A stretch of 64,000 bases of DNA from an uncultured Agathobaculum sp. (GTDB lineage Bacteria > Bacillota > Clostridia > Oscillospirales > Butyricicoccaceae): assembly GCA_944384725.1 (NCBI GenBank), contig CALWUJ010000009.1, positions 1-64,000 on the forward strand, in the 5' to 3' direction. Positions 1 through 9,037 of the stretch are shown here, piece after piece (position 1 is the stretch's first letter; each line of letters opens with the position of its first letter). The translations under genes and the position numbers were made by a program. Below the pieces are notes generated by a model. That model searched no databases. It saw only the letters and a program-made list of their open reading frames with translations, and was not told where the DNA came from.

Positions 1-40
1 GTTCGTTGCCCGTGAGACCAAGAATGGCGGTGAAGCATGA
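1..40 (+). CDS. rplP: 50S ribosomal protein L16, C-terminal end (partial)
   Basis: The window opens inside a gene whose last twelve codons read [12 protein letters not shown] followed by TGA at 38-40. An L16 C-terminus directly before L29 matches the S10/spc operon order of Firmicutes. Only this tail is visible, so the call rests mainly on position. Its stop overlaps the rpmC start as ATGA, so the two are probably translationally coupled. Confidence 0.8.
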   Translation, partial: FVARETKNGGEA

Positions 41-240
41 TGAAGGCATCTGAGATCAGAGAACTGACGGCCGAGGAACTGGCTGCAAAGCTGGGCGACC
101 TGAAGAAGGACCTCTTCAACCTCCGTCTTCAGCTCGCTACCAACCAGCTCGAGAACACCAACAAGATCACTGAGGTCAAGCGCGACATTGCGCGTGTCAA
201 CACCGTAATCCGTGAGAAGCAGCTCGCGGAGAAGGCGTAA
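37..240 (+). CDS. rpmC: 50S ribosomal protein L29
   Basis: A 67-residue basic protein with the usual L29 pattern: an N-terminal ASEIREL helix, a central DLFNLRLQ segment and a C-terminal [12 protein letters not shown] helix. L29 sits on the large subunit beside the tunnel exit, near the docking site for trigger factor and SRP. Two adjacent ATG codons (37 and 40) are possible starts. The first overlaps the rplP stop and no separate strong ribosome-binding site is seen, so coupled translation is likely. Confidence 0.95.
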   Translation: MMKASEIRELTAEELAAKLGDLKKDLFNLRLQLATNQLENTNKITEVKRDIARVNTVIREKQLAEKA

Positions 241-255
241 TAGGAGGGAAACGAA

Positions 256-513
256 TTGAGCGAAAGAGCATTACGCAAGACGCGTGTCGGCAAGGTCGTT
301 TCCGATAAGATGGACAAGACCATTGTCGTTGCAATCGAGGATCGCGTTGCGCATCCTCTGTATAAGAAGGTTATTCCGCACACCTACAAGCTGAAGGCGC
401 ACGACGAGAACAACGAGTGCCGCATCGGCGACAAGGTGAAGGTGATGGAGACCCGCCCGCTGTCCAAGGATAAGCGCTGGAGACTGGTTGAAATCATCGA
501 GAAGGCAAAGTAA
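256..513 (+). CDS. rpsQ: 30S ribosomal protein S17
   Basis: An 85-residue OB-fold protein that binds 16S rRNA early in small-subunit assembly. [19 protein letters not shown] near the N-terminus and [16 protein letters not shown] near the C-terminus are S17 hallmarks. It starts with TTG at 256, seven bases after a GGAGGG ribosome-binding site, and it is the only one of these early r-protein genes that uses TTG. It lies 15 bases after rpmC and 12 before rplN. Confidence 0.96.
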   Translation: MSERALRKTRVGKVVSDKMDKTIVVAIEDRVAHPLYKKVIPHTYKLKAHDENNECRIGDKVKVMETRPLSKDKRWRLVEIIEKAK

Positions 514-525
514 GGAGGAGAGCAC

Positions 526-894
526 ATGGTTCAGCAGGAAACTTTTCTGCGTGCAGCTGACAACAGCGGCGCGAAGGAACTGAAGGTCATCCGTGTTCTC
601 GGCGGCTCCGCACGCAAGTATGGCAACATCGGTGACGTAGTCGTTTGCTCGGTGCGCAAGTGCACCCCGGGCGGCGGCGTGAAGAAGGGCGACGTCGTAA
701 AGGCTGTTATCGTCCGCACCGTTAAGGGCCTGCGCCGCGCGGATGGCAGCTACATCCGCTTTGACGAGAACGCCGGCGTCATCATCCGTGACGATAAAAA
801 CCCCCGCGGCACCCGTATCTTTGGGCCTGTCGCTCGTGAGCTGCGCGATAAGGACTATATGAAGATCCTGTCGCTTGCTCCGGAAGTACTGTAA
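526..894 (+). CDS. rplN: 50S ribosomal protein L14
   Basis: 122 residues, full length for the family. It begins [19 protein letters not shown], the conserved L14 N-terminus, and ends in the [18 protein letters not shown] helix. L14 lies at the subunit interface, contributes to an inter-subunit bridge and is the docking point of the silencing factor RsfS. An AAGGAGGAG ribosome-binding site precedes the ATG. Confidence 0.97.
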   Translation: MVQQETFLRAADNSGAKELKVIRVLGGSARKYGNIGDVVVCSVRKCTPGGGVKKGDVVKAVIVRTVKGLRRADGSYIRFDENAGVIIRDDKNPRGTRIFGPVARELRDKDYMKILSLAPEVL

Positions 895-910
895 GGAGGT
901 CGCCAAGAAT

Positions 911-1228
911 ATGAATACTCTGCATGTTAAGACGGGCGACACCGCAGTCGTTCTTTCCGGCAAGGAAAAGGGCAAGCGCGGCAAGGTTCTGTCCGTAAAC
1001 CCGAAGAAGGGTATGGTTGTTATCGAAGGTGTGAACATGATCAAGTGCCACACCAAGCCCCGCCGTCAGGGTGAAACCGGCGGCATCATCGAGCGCGAGG
1101 GCGCGCTCCGTGCGTGCAAGGTCATGCGTGTTTGCCCGAAGTGCAACAAGCCGACCCGTCCCGCGCACAAGTTCGCTGAGAACGGTGCAAAGCTGACGGT
1201 GTGCAAGCACTGCGGCGAGACGCTTTAA
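911..1228 (+). CDS. rplX: 50S ribosomal protein L24
   Basis: 105 residues from the ATG at 911, chosen because AAGGAGG lies at 895-901 and because the upstream in-frame codons are not L24-like. The N-terminal KOW motif (KTGDTAVVLSGKEKGKRGKV) binds 23S rRNA and starts large-subunit assembly. The C-terminal half has two CxxC knuckles (CPKC and CKHC, roughly residues 77-80 and 99-102), so this is a zinc-binding L24 variant. Confidence 0.96.
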   Translation: MNTLHVKTGDTAVVLSGKEKGKRGKVLSVNPKKGMVVIEGVNMIKCHTKPRRQGETGGIIEREGALRACKVMRVCPKCNKPTRPAHKFAENGAKLTVCKHCGETL

Positions 1229-1248
1229 GAAGAGGAGGCAAGCAATAA

Positions 1249-1794
1249 ATGGTTCCGAATATGAAAGCCAAGTATACTGCGGATGTTGCGCCTGCTCTGA
1301 TGAAGAAGTTCCAGTACAAGAGCACGATGCAGATCCCGACCATCGACAAGATCGTCGTCAACGTCGGCTGCGGCAAGGAAGCCAACGGCAACTCTAAGGT
1401 TATCGAGTCCGTTGTCCGCGACATCGCAGCCATCACCGGTCAGAAGCCGGTTGTCACCCACGCCCGCAAGTCGGTTGCTAACTTCAAGCTCCGCGAGGGC
1501 ATGCCGGTTGGCGTTAAGGTTACCCTGCGCCGCGACCGCATGTGGGAGTTCCTCGATCGTCTGTTCAACGTAGCGCTGCCGCGCGTGCGCGACTTCCGCG
1601 GCATCAACGGCGACGCATTCGACGGCCGCGGCAACTACGCCCTCGGCCTGAAGGAGCAGCTGATCTTCCCGGAAATTTCCTACGATCAGATCGACAAGGT
1701 TCGTGGTATGGATATCGTTATCTGCACCACCGCAAAGACCGACGAAGAAGCCAAGGAGCTGCTTACCCTGATGGGCGCTCCGTTTGAGAAGTAA
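1249..1794 (+). CDS. rplE: 50S ribosomal protein L5
   Basis: 181 residues, normal for L5, with the conserved KIVVNVGCG and [16 protein letters not shown] segments. L5 binds 5S rRNA together with L18 and forms part of the central protuberance. An AGAGGAGGC ribosome-binding site precedes ATG 1249; a second ATG four codons later is less well placed. It is followed 15 bases later by rpsN. Confidence 0.97.
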   Translation: MVPNMKAKYTADVAPALMKKFQYKSTMQIPTIDKIVVNVGCGKEANGNSKVIESVVRDIAAITGQKPVVTHARKSVANFKLREGMPVGVKVTLRRDRMWEFLDRLFNVALPRVRDFRGINGDAFDGRGNYALGLKEQLIFPEISYDQIDKVRGMDIVICTTAKTDEEAKELLTLMGAPFEK

Positions 1795-1809
1795 GGGAGG
1801 AGAAACAAC

Positions 1810-1995
1810 ATGGCTAAGAAGGCAATGATCCTCAAGCAGCAGGCGAAGCCGAAGTTCTCTACCCGCGCTTACAACCGCTGCAAGATCTGCGGCCGTCCGC
1901 ACGCTTACCTGCGTGATTTCGGTATCTGCCGTATCTGCTTCCGTGAGCTGGCTTACAAGGGCCAGATCCCGGGCGTTCGCAAGGCTTCCTGGTAA
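1810..1995 (+). CDS. rpsN: 30S ribosomal protein S14, zinc-binding type
   Basis: 61 residues, the short zinc-ribbon (type Z) S14 found in Gram-positive bacteria. The four zinc ligands are visible in CKICG (about residue 24) and CRIC (about residue 40). It binds the head of the small subunit. It is the last gene before a strong intrinsic terminator, so transcription of the first part of the spc operon probably ends here instead of running straight into rpsH. Confidence 0.97.
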   Translation: MAKKAMILKQQAKPKFSTRAYNRCKICGRPHAYLRDFGICRICFRELAYKGQIPGVRKASW

Positions 1996-2366
1996 GGCTT
2001 GCGTCGATTGAAAACGACAAAAAGCGGGCGCTCCGGCGCCCGCTTTTCGCAAATCCTGCCGAAGGGTGTCGGCAGGCGCAGTTTTATTGCGTTTTGACGG
2101 GAACGAAACCAGAATATTTTATAAAAATATGCATTTTGTTGCTTGCCAATTCGCAAAAAACCATGCTATAATTAATCGATAGCCCGCCCATGCGGGCTTG
2201 TCGGCTGTGATTATAAAACACAGCATACCACCAGCCGCTGTTTGTGGAAGGGCCACAGGCAGTGTAAAGAAAAGTGGGAGGCAAACAGGCCAATCAAGAG
2301 GGGACCCAACCCAGCCCCGCTCCGATTGCTGCACTACCCCCAAACTTCTTGAAAAGGAGAGCATTT
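1996..2366 (+). promoter_or_regulatory. rpsN-rpsH gap: promoter and structured leader
   Basis: After the terminator lies a sigma-A-like promoter: TTGCCA at 2143-2148, an 18-base spacer and TATAAT at 2167-2172. The predicted transcript has a leader of about 190 bases before rpsH. It contains three perfect stem-loops: 2181-2187 with 2192-2198, 2204-2209 with 2219-2224, and TGTGG/CCACA at about 2246-2260. No open frame in it looks like a gene. I infer a regulatory leader, possibly r-protein autoregulation or attenuation, but recognise no named leader family. Confidence 0.6.
2020..2047 (+). terminator. intrinsic terminator after rpsN
   Basis: An 8-bp perfect G/C stem (2024-2031 with 2036-2043) with a four-base loop, flanked by A and T runs. 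A second weaker stem-loop (2055-2062 with 2069-2076) follows. A terminator in the middle of the spc operon is unusual. Confidence 0.85.
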
Positions 2367-2765
2367 ATGCAGATCACTGATCCTATCGCGGATATGCTGA
2401 CCCGTATCCGCAACGCCGGCAATGCTCGTCATGCCAGCGTGGACGTACCCGCGTCCAAGATGAAGAAGGCAATTGCCCAGATCCTGCTCGATGAGGGCTA
2501 TATCAAGTCCTTTGAGACTCTGGAGGGCAACACCCAGGGCATCATCCGCATCACGCTGAAGTATGTGGACGGCCGCCAGAAGGCCATCACCGGCCTCAAG
2601 CGCGTTTCCAAGCCCGGCCTGCGTGTGTATGCCGGCGCTCAGGAGCTCCCGAAGGTGCTCCGCGGCCTTGGTATTGCCATCATTTCCACGTCGAGAGGCA
2701 TCATGACCGACAAGAAGGCTCGCGAGCTGAATGTCGGCGGCGAAGTCCTCGCATTTGTATGGTAA
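2367..2765 (+). CDS. rpsH: 30S ribosomal protein S8
   Basis: 132 residues from ATG 2367, which follows AAAAGGAG. The open frame extends upstream into the leader, but those codons do not resemble S8. [18 protein letters not shown] is the family N-terminus and [13 protein letters not shown] the conserved C-terminal RNA-binding part. In E. coli S8 is the autogenous repressor of the spc operon; here S8 is the first gene after the internal promoter and leader, so that role is worth testing. Confidence 0.97.
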   Translation: MQITDPIADMLTRIRNAGNARHASVDVPASKMKKAIAQILLDEGYIKSFETLEGNTQGIIRITLKYVDGRQKAITGLKRVSKPGLRVYAGAQELPKVLRGLGIAIISTSRGIMTDKKARELNVGGEVLAFVW

Positions 2766-2780
2766 GGGGAGGTATAAAAT

Positions 2781-3326
2781 ATGTCTCGAATTGGTAGAAT
2801 GCCGATTGCCATCCCGTCCGGTGTGGAGGTCAAGGTTGACGGCCATGTCGTAACGGTCAAGGGCGCAAAGGCAACCCTTACCCGCGAAATCCATCCGAAC
2901 ATGAACGTTGCGGTGGAGGGAAATGAAATCCTCGTTACGCGTCCGAATGACGCAAAGGAAAACCGTGCCCTGCACGGCCTGACCCGTTCGCTCATCCACA
3001 ACATGGTTGTCGGCGTAACCGACGGCTTCAAGAAGGAACTGAGCGTACAGGGCGTTGGTTACCGTGTACAGAAGCAGGGCAAGGATCTGGTTATGAACCT
3101 CGGTTACTCGCATCAGGTTACCATGAGCGAGATCGACGGCATCACGATCGACGTTCCGAACCCGAACACGATCATCATCTCCGGTCCTGACAAGCAGAAG
3201 GTCGGCCAGTTTGCTGCGGAAGTCCGCGAGAAGCGTCCGCCGGAACCCTACAAGGGCAAGGGCATTCGCTACGCTGACGAGTATGTCCGCCGCAAGGAAG
3301 GCAAGACCGGCGCGAAGAAGAAGTAA
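2781..3326 (+). CDS. rplF: 50S ribosomal protein L6
   Basis: 181 residues with the L6 duplicated fold: [17 protein letters not shown] at the start and the signature [16 protein letters not shown] near the C-terminus. L6 lies close to the sarcin-ricin loop and the GTPase-associated centre. It starts 15 bases after rpsH behind a GGGGAGG ribosome-binding site. Confidence 0.97.
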   Translation: MSRIGRMPIAIPSGVEVKVDGHVVTVKGAKATLTREIHPNMNVAVEGNEILVTRPNDAKENRALHGLTRSLIHNMVVGVTDGFKKELSVQGVGYRVQKQGKDLVMNLGYSHQVTMSEIDGITIDVPNPNTIIISGPDKQKVGQFAAEVREKRPPEPYKGKGIRYADEYVRRKEGKTGAKKK

Positions 3327-3347
3327 GGAAAGGAGAGGCGAATTTAA

Positions 3348-3707
3348 ATGGTTTCGAAGAAGGATTCCAACAAGGCGCGTCTGCAGCGCCACAAGCGCGT
3401 GCGCGCAAAGATCAGCGGTACCGCCGAGCGTCCGCGTCTGGACGTTTACCGTTCCGCAAAGAACATCTATGCACAGGTCATCGACGATGTCGCCGGTGTT
3501 ACCCTCGTTTCCGCCTCGACTGCCGAGAAGGACTTCACCGAGTACGGCGGCAACAAGGACGCAGCCAAGAAGGTTGGCATGCTGGTTGCCGAGCGCTGCA
3601 AGGCCAAGGGCATTGAAAACGTCGTGTTTGACCGCGGCGGTTATGTGTACCACGGCCGCGTGAAGGAACTCGCGGAAGGCGCCCGTGAGGGCGGCCTGCA
3701 GTTTTAA
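3348..3707 (+). CDS. rplR: 50S ribosomal protein L18
   Basis: 119 residues. [23 protein letters not shown] and the C-terminal [23 protein letters not shown] are L18 signatures. The protein binds 5S rRNA with L5. A GGAAAGGAGAGGC ribosome-binding site precedes the ATG. Its neighbours are rplF and rpsE in the standard order. Confidence 0.97.
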   Translation: MVSKKDSNKARLQRHKRVRAKISGTAERPRLDVYRSAKNIYAQVIDDVAGVTLVSASTAEKDFTEYGGNKDAAKKVGMLVAERCKAKGIENVVFDRGGYVYHGRVKELAEGAREGGLQF

Positions 3708-3725
3708 GTCGGGAGGAGGTAAAAC

Positions 3726-4229
3726 ATGGCTCAGTTTAACAGAAACGATAAGCGCGAGGACGAGTTCTCCGAGAACGTAGTCGCGCTCAACCGCGTTGCC
3801 AAGACCGTTAAGGGCGGCCGTATCTTCAAGTTTGCGGCGCTGGTCGTAGTTGGCGACGGCAAGGGCACGGTCGGCTTCGGCCTCGGCAAGGCTTCCGAGG
3901 TTCCGGATGCGATCCGTAAGGGCATCGAGGACGCCAAGAAGAACCTCGTTAAGATTTCGCTGAAGGGCACCACCATCCCGCATGAGGTGATCGGTGAGTT
4001 CGGCGCGGGCCGCGTTCTGCTCAAGCCCGCTGCTCCGGGTACCGGCGTTATCGCCGGCGGCGCAGTTCGTGCAGTTGTTGAGGCTGCCGGCATCAAGGAC
4101 ATCCGTACCAAGTGCCTGCGTTCCAACAACCCGCAGAATGTTGTTACCGCAACGATGGAAGGCCTCAAGAGCCTGCGCGACGCTGCTCAGGTAGCTGCTG
4201 TTCGCGGCAAAGCCGTAGAAGAACTGTAA
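3726..4229 (+). CDS. rpsE: 30S ribosomal protein S5
   Basis: 167 residues: the dsRBD-like N-terminal domain ([20 protein letters not shown], about residues 19-38) and the C-terminal S5 fold with [20 protein letters not shown]5 acts in decoding fidelity and lines the mRNA entry channel. GGGAGGAGG precedes the ATG. Confidence 0.97.
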   Translation: MAQFNRNDKREDEFSENVVALNRVAKTVKGGRIFKFAALVVVGDGKGTVGFGLGKASEVPDAIRKGIEDAKKNLVKISLKGTTIPHEVIGEFGAGRVLLKPAAPGTGVIAGGAVRAVVEAAGIKDIRTKCLRSNNPQNVVTATMEGLKSLRDAAQVAAVRGKAVEEL

Positions 4230-4246
4230 GAAAGGGGTAACTCACA

Positions 4247-4429
4247 ATGGCTAACATGAAGATTACCCTGAAAAAGAGCCTGGTCGGCCGCTTGGATAAG
4301 CACATCGCGACCGCTCATTCTTTGGGGCTTAAGAAGATCAACGACGTAACCGTTCAGCCGGACAACGCGCAGACGCGCGGCAAGGTTAAGCAGATCGGTT
4401 ACCTGCTCGAAGTTGTAGAGGAGGCGTAA
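4247..4429 (+). CDS. rpmD: 50S ribosomal protein L30
   Basis: 60 residues, the short bacterial L30 with KSLVGRLDKHIATAHSLGLKK and NAQTRGKVKQIGYLLEV. It ends four bases before rplO, and the rplO ribosome-binding site (GAGGAGGC) lies inside its last codons, so the two genes are tightly coupled. Confidence 0.96.
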   Translation: MANMKITLKKSLVGRLDKHIATAHSLGLKKINDVTVQPDNAQTRGKVKQIGYLLEVVEEA

Positions 4430-4432
4430 CCC

Positions 4433-4873
4433 ATGAAGCTTCACGAATTATCGCCTGCCGCGGGTTCCACCAAGCCGGCTTATCGTAAGGGCCGCGGCGC
4501 TGGTTCCGGCAACGGCAAGACCGCAGGCCGCGGTCACAAGGGCCAGTGGGCCCGTTCGGGCGGCGGCGTCCGTCCCGGTTTTGAAGGCGGCCAGATGCCT
4601 CTGGCACGTCGTCTGCCGAAGCGCGGCTTCAACAATATTTTCGGCACCACCTACGCACCGGTCAATGTTTCCGCTCTGGAGAAGTTTGAAGACGGCACCG
4701 AGGTCACCGCAGAGTCCCTGCGCGAGGCTGGTATCGTCAAGAATGCTCTCGACGGCATCAAGATCCTTGGCAATGGCACGCTGACCAAGAAGCTTACGGT
4801 TAAGGCCGCAGCGTTCTCCGCGTCCGCAAAGGAGAAGATCGAAGCCGCAGGCGGAAAGGCCGAGGTGATTTAA
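4433..4873 (+). CDS. rplO: 50S ribosomal protein L15
   Basis: 146 residues. The glycine/arginine-rich N-terminus ([19 protein letters not shown]) that threads into 23S rRNA and the [14 protein letters not shown] motif identify L15. It ends one base before the secY start. Confidence 0.97.
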   Translation: MKLHELSPAAGSTKPAYRKGRGAGSGNGKTAGRGHKGQWARSGGGVRPGFEGGQMPLARRLPKRGFNNIFGTTYAPVNVSALEKFEDGTEVTAESLREAGIVKNALDGIKILGNGTLTKKLTVKAAAFSASAKEKIEAAGGKAEVI

Positions 4874-4874
4874 G

Positions 4875-6164
4875 GTGTTTCAAACCCTTAAAAACGCCTG
4901 GCATATGCCGGAACTGCGCAAGAAGATCCTGTATACGCTGTTTATCCTGCTGATCTTCCGCTTTGGTTCCTGCATTCCGGTTCCGTTCATCGACACCACG
5001 CTGCTGGCTCAGTATTTTGAGCAGGCGTCTGTCGGCGGTTCGATGCTCGGCTATCTGGATATGTTCACCGGCGGTGGTCTGTCTCAGGCGACGATTTTCG
5101 CCATGTCGATCACCCCGTATATCAACGCATCCATTATTTTGCAGCTGCTGACCGTTGCCATCCCCGCTCTTGAGCGCATGGTGAAGGACGGCGGCGAGGA
5201 AGGCCGCAAGAAGATTGCTTCCTGGACCCGCTATCTGGCGGTTATCCTGGGCCTTCTGCAGGGCTTCTCTTACTACGCATTGCTGCGCAGCCAGGGCATC
5301 CTGTCCAACACGGGCGCGCTGGCCGGCGCTGCGATCATCCTGACCTTCACTGCGGGCACCGCACTGATCATGTGGCTGGGCGAACACATCACCCAGAACG
5401 GCATCGGCAACGGCATTTCGATCATCCTGTTTGCCGGTATCGTTTCTCGTGGTCCGTCGCTCATGCGCACGCTGTGGAACCTGCTGCAGACCGGCACTTC
5501 CGGCATCGTTTCTGCGGTGCTGATGGTTGTCATCGGTCTGGCGGTTGTGGTGTTCATCGTGTTCATGTCCAACGCGGAGCGCCGCATCCCGGTGCAGTAT
5601 GCTAAGCGCGTGGTTGGCCGCAAGATGTACGGCGGTCAGTCCACCCATCTGCCGATCAAGGTCAATGCGTCCGGCGTTATGCCGATCATCTTCGCATCGT
5701 CCATCCTCTCCCTGCCGCAGACCATTTCGATGTTCTGGCAGCCGGAGTCGGGTACGGTCGGCTATCACATCATGAACCTGTTCTCGCAGTCCAATCCGTT
5801 CTATATCGTGGTTTATGGCCTGCTGATCCTTGCGTTTGCGTATTTCTACGCATCCATCCAGTTCAACCCGATCGAGATCGCCAACAACCTCAAGAAGAAC
5901 GGCGGCTTTATTCCGGGCTTCCGTCCGGGCAAGCCGACTTCGGACTTCATCACCAAGGCGCTGGGCAAGGTCACCTTTGTTGGTGCGCTCTTCCTCGGTG
6001 TTGTTGCGATCCTGCCGCTGATCGTCGGTGCGATTTCTCCCACGCTGTCCAATGTGGCGCTGGGCGGCACCTCGGTTATCATCGTGGTCGGTGTTGCGCT
6101 TGACACGGTCAAGCAGTTGGAGGCGCAGATGCTCATGCGCCATCACAAGGGCTTCTTGGAATAA
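4875..6164 (+). CDS. secY: preprotein translocase channel subunit SecY
   Basis: 429 residues with ten predicted membrane helices; it forms the protein-conducting channel of the Sec translocon with SecE and SecG. The N-terminal ELRKKILYTLFILLIFRFG, the plug/TM2 area with FTGGGLSQATIFAMSITPYI and the cytoplasmic loop NNLKKNGGFIPGFRPG are SecY signatures. It starts with GTG one base after the rplO stop, using a GAGGTGA site inside rplO, which implies translational coupling. Confidence 0.98.
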   Translation: MFQTLKNAWHMPELRKKILYTLFILLIFRFGSCIPVPFIDTTLLAQYFEQASVGGSMLGYLDMFTGGGLSQATIFAMSITPYINASIILQLLTVAIPALERMVKDGGEEGRKKIASWTRYLAVILGLLQGFSYYALLRSQGILSNTGALAGAAIILTFTAGTALIMWLGEHITQNGIGNGISIILFAGIVSRGPSLMRTLWNLLQTGTSGIVSAVLMVVIGLAVVVFIVFMSNAERRIPVQYAKRVVGRKMYGGQSTHLPIKVNASGVMPIIFASSILSLPQTISMFWQPESGTVGYHIMNLFSQSNPFYIVVYGLLILAFAYFYASIQFNPIEIANNLKKNGGFIPGFRPGKPTSDFITKALGKVTFVGALFLGVVAILPLIVGAISPTLSNVALGGTSVIIVVGVALDTVKQLEAQMLMRHHKGFLE

Positions 6165-6184
6165 TGCTGGAGGCGTATTAGAAA

Positions 6185-6814
6185 GTGAAATTGATTTTAC
6201 TGGGCGCTCCGGGCGCCGGCAAGGGAACGCTTGCATCCTATCTGATCGAGAAGATGGGCATTCCCAGCATCTCCACTGGCAATATCCTGCGTGAGGCAAT
6301 CAAGAATAACACCCCCCTCGGCCAGAAGGCTAAGGGCTTCATGGATGCCGGCCAGCTGGTGCCGGATGAGCTGGTGATCAACCTGCTCGAGGAACGCATC
6401 TCGCAGCGCGACTGCAAGAGCGGCTTCATCCTCGATGGTTTCCCGCGCACCATTCCGCAGGCGGAAGCGCTGGACAAGATTGCCGACATTGATTGCGCGC
6501 TCTCCCTCGAGGTACCCTATGAGGTGATTGCAAAGCGCATGACTGGCCGCCGCGTGTGCCTGCGCTGCGGCGCGACCTACCACATCGAGGCAAATCCGCC
6601 GCGTGTGGAAGGCGTATGTGATATCTGCGGCGACAAGCTGGTGATCCGCAGCGACGACCAGCCGGACGTAGTCAAGCGCCGTCAGGAAACCTATCATGAG
6701 CAGACCGAGCCGCTCAAGGATTACTATGAATCCCAGGGCAAGCTCAAGAGCATTGACGGTACGCAGGGCATCCAGGAAACCAAGAAGCTCGCGGTTGCCG
6801 CGCTGGGTCTGTAA
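6185..6814 (+). CDS. adk: adenylate kinase with zinc lid
   Basis: 209 residues. It interconverts AMP + ATP and 2 ADP in the cytosol. The P-loop GAPGAGKG is at about residues 7-14, DGFPRT at about 85-90, and the LID holds a four-cysteine zinc site (CLRCG...CDICG, about residues 127-152), the Gram-positive form. It starts with GTG at 6185. Placement after secY and before map is standard for Firmicutes. Confidence 0.97.
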   Translation: MKLILLGAPGAGKGTLASYLIEKMGIPSISTGNILREAIKNNTPLGQKAKGFMDAGQLVPDELVINLLEERISQRDCKSGFILDGFPRTIPQAEALDKIADIDCALSLEVPYEVIAKRMTGRRVCLRCGATYHIEANPPRVEGVCDICGDKLVIRSDDQPDVVKRRQETYHEQTEPLKDYYESQGKLKSIDGTQGIQETKKLAVAALGL

Positions 6815-6817
6815 GCT

Positions 6818-7582
6818 ATGATACGCATTAAAACCGAGCAGGAGCTTGAACGGATGCGCGTCGCCTGCCGCCTGACCGCCATTGCGCGCAAGGCGGCGGC
6901 GGACGCAGTCCGTCCCGGTGTCACTACAGGCGAAATTGACCGGATTGTCCGCAAGACGATCGAGGAGGCGGGCGGCAAGCCCTCCTTCCTTGGTTACGGC
7001 GGCTTTCCCGGCAGCGCCTGTGTGTCGATCAACGACGAAGTCATCCATGGCATCCCTTCGGACACCCGCGTGGTGCACGAGGGCGATATTGTCAAGGTTG
7101 ACGTCGGCGCCTATATCGGCGGTTACCACGGCGACTGCGCCTGCACCGTACCCTGCGGTGCGGTCAGCGACGAGGCCAAGCGTTTGATCGAGGTGACCCG
7201 GCAGAGCTTCTATGAGGGTATCAAATTTGCCCGCGAGGGCTACCGCGTTTCGGATATCTCCGCAGCCGTGCAGGCGTATGTGGAGAAAAACGGATTTTCG
7301 GTCGTGCGTGCCTATGTCGGTCACGGCGTAGGGGAAAACCTGCACGAATCCCCCGAAGTGCCGAACTTTGGCCGTCCCGGCCACGGCATTCGGTTGCAGC
7401 GCGGTATGACCATCGCAGTGGAACCCATGGTCAACGTGGGTGTGTATGACATCAAGGTCCTGCCGGACGGCTGGACCGTCAAGACCAAGGACGGCAAATT
7501 GTCCGCCCATTATGAAAACACCATTGCCATTACCGACGGCGAGCCGGAGATTTTAACCAACATCGACGGCGAGGTACTGTAA
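6818..7582 (+). CDS. map: methionine aminopeptidase, type I
   Basis: 254 residues, pita-bread fold. It removes the initiator methionine from new proteins. The five metal ligands can be read: Asp in KVDVG, Asp in HGDCAC, His in GHGVGENLHE, Glu in AVEPMVNVG and Glu in HYENTIAIT. It starts three bases after adk. The last stop-codon base is also the first base of the next gene (TAATG). Confidence 0.97.
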   Translation: MIRIKTEQELERMRVACRLTAIARKAAADAVRPGVTTGEIDRIVRKTIEEAGGKPSFLGYGGFPGSACVSINDEVIHGIPSDTRVVHEGDIVKVDVGAYIGGYHGDCACTVPCGAVSDEAKRLIEVTRQSFYEGIKFAREGYRVSDISAAVQAYVEKNGFSVVRAYVGHGVGENLHESPEVPNFGRPGHGIRLQRGMTIAVEPMVNVGVYDIKVLPDGWTVKTKDGKLSAHYENTIAITDGEPEILTNIDGEVL

Positions 7583-7860
7583 TGGCAGAGTCTCATACAG
7601 CCGACATTGTCCTGTCGCTGACCGGAAGGGACAAGGGGCTTTTGATGCTGGTTGTCGCGGAAGAGGGGGATTTTCTTCTGCTGGCCAACGGGCGCGGCCG
7701 TCGGGCGGAAAGTCCGAAGCGCAAGCGCCGCCGGCACGTCAGCCGCCAGGGTCGGTGCGATGAACGCACCCAGCGCAAGCTGCTGGAAAACGGCCGCCTG
7801 ACCAACAGCGATATTCGTAAAGCGCTCGCCCTCTGGACGGGGGCGGAGGACGCAAATTGA
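7582..7860 (+). CDS. KOW-domain small RNA-binding protein
   Basis: 92 residues, very basic in the middle ([13 protein letters not shown]). The first 35 residues resemble the KOW/L14e fold: [18 protein letters not shown] then [14 protein letters not shown] gene of this kind is common between map and infA in Clostridia and is usually annotated as a KOW-domain RNA-binding protein of unknown role. It overlaps the map stop by one base, so it is co-translated with ribosomal genes. A ribosome-associated role is inferred from context. Confidence 0.75.
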   Translation: MAESHTADIVLSLTGRDKGLLMLVVAEEGDFLLLANGRGRRAESPKRKRRRHVSRQGRCDERTQRKLLENGRLTNSDIRKALALWTGAEDAN

Positions 7861-7880
7861 CCGAGGAGGGTATCCCATCA

Positions 7881-8099
7881 ATGGCAAAAGATGATGTAAT
7901 CGAACTGGAAGGTACCGTCATAGAGGCGCTGCCTAACGCAATGTTTCAGGTAGAGCTGCCCAACGGGCATAAGATCCTTGCCCACATTTCCGGCAAGCTC
8001 CGCATGAATTTTATTCGCATTCTCCCCGGCGACAAGGTCACCGTTCAGATGTCGCCCTACGACCTGACCCGCGGTCGTATCACTTGGCGTTCCAAGTAA
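7881..8099 (+). CDS. infA: translation initiation factor IF-1
   Basis: 72 residues from ATG 7881, preceded by [29 protein letters not shown] through the C-terminal [14 protein letters not shown] is canonical IF-1, an S1-like OB fold that occupies the A site of the small subunit during initiation. The longer in-frame start at 7857 overlaps the previous stop and adds non-family residues. Confidence 0.97.
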   Translation: MAKDDVIELEGTVIEALPNAMFQVELPNGHKILAHISGKLRMNFIRILPGDKVTVQMSPYDLTRGRITWRSK

Positions 8100-8194
8100 G
8101 AAAAAAGCGGGCGGAGGCGCGAAAGTGACCCGAGCGCCAGTGGTCGCCGGCTAAAGCCGGTGTCCCATCCCACCAAAAATTTTGATGGAGGTAA

Positions 8195-8314
<120 letters not shown>

Positions 8315-8652
8315 TTTCGATCGAAACCACGCTTTCGATCGAGTCTGCCGACTGCGAATCGCGCCCTGCGGGCACAATTCTCCGTCGGTTTGTGTAAAAA
8401 CCCACGCGCATGTCGCGGGTTTTTACGACAATCGCATGGCGATTGTCTGATGAATGGCGCCTACGGGCGCGAAATGCGAAAACCGGGTTTGCCCGTTTTC
8501 GGATAAATTGCCGCGCATCTAAGGCGCGGGATGATGGTTTACGTGAACACGACAAGCACGCACGGCGAGTGCGGCGCTGCAGGGGCGGAGGCGGTCCCTA
8601 TACTGTGTTTGCCAACACGCCTCAGTGTAACAAATCGGAGGTTATAGAAAAT
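8315..8652 (+). repeat. rpmJ-rpsM gap filled with consecutive stem-loops
   Basis: No gene is visible. At least six stem-loops follow one another: 8317-8326 with 8333-8342, 8394-8403 with 8417-8426, 8427-8435 with 8439-8447, 8457-8461 with 8466-8470, 8477-8501, and 8511-8516 with 8524-8529. Most have no T-tract and so are not simple terminators. The first and second share arms or loops with hairpins at 16762, 14372 and 16865. The last 40 bases are less structured and carry the rpsM ribosome-binding site. Confidence 0.7.
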
Positions 8653-9021
8653 ATGGCACGTATTGCCGGTGTTGACCTTCCCCGCGAGAAGCGCGTGGAG
8701 ATCGGCCTGACCTACGTCTTCGGCATTGGCCGCAAGACGTCCAACGAGATCCTGAAGAAGACCGGTATCAATCCGGACACCCGCGTTAAGGACCTGACCG
8801 AAGAAGAAGCCGCTAAGCTGCGTGAAGTGATCGACCGCGACTACAACGTCGAGGGCGACCTGCGCCGCGAAATCGGTTTGAATATCAAGCGCTTGGTTGA
8901 AATCGGCTGCTACCGCGGCCTGCGCCACCGTCGCGGCCTGCCGGTTCGCGGCCAGCGCACCAAGACCAACGCGCGTACCCGCAAGGGCCCGAAGAAGACC
9001 ATTGCGAACAAGAAGAAGTAA
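8653..9021 (+). CDS. rpsM: 30S ribosomal protein S13
   Basis: 122 residues from ATG 8653 behind TCGGAGG. The open frame runs upstream through the hairpin region, but family homology starts at [20 protein letters not shown]. The C-terminal [20 protein letters not shown] tail contacts the P-site tRNA. First gene of the alpha-operon group here. Confidence 0.97.
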   Translation: MARIAGVDLPREKRVEIGLTYVFGIGRKTSNEILKKTGINPDTRVKDLTEEEAAKLREVIDRDYNVEGDLRREIGLNIKRLVEIGCYRGLRHRRGLPVRGQRTKTNARTRKGPKKTIANKKK

Positions 9022-9037
9022 GGAGGGGAACGTATAA

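Noticed and set aside
4800..6299. A 499-codon minus-strand frame opposite secY
   Set aside because: His/Arg/Asp-rich antisense of hydrophobic SecY codons; not a protein-like sequence.
8410..8652. An N-terminal extension of rpsM through the hairpin region
   Set aside because: S13 homology starts at 8653, which has the ribosome-binding site. The upstream codons are translations of inverted repeats.
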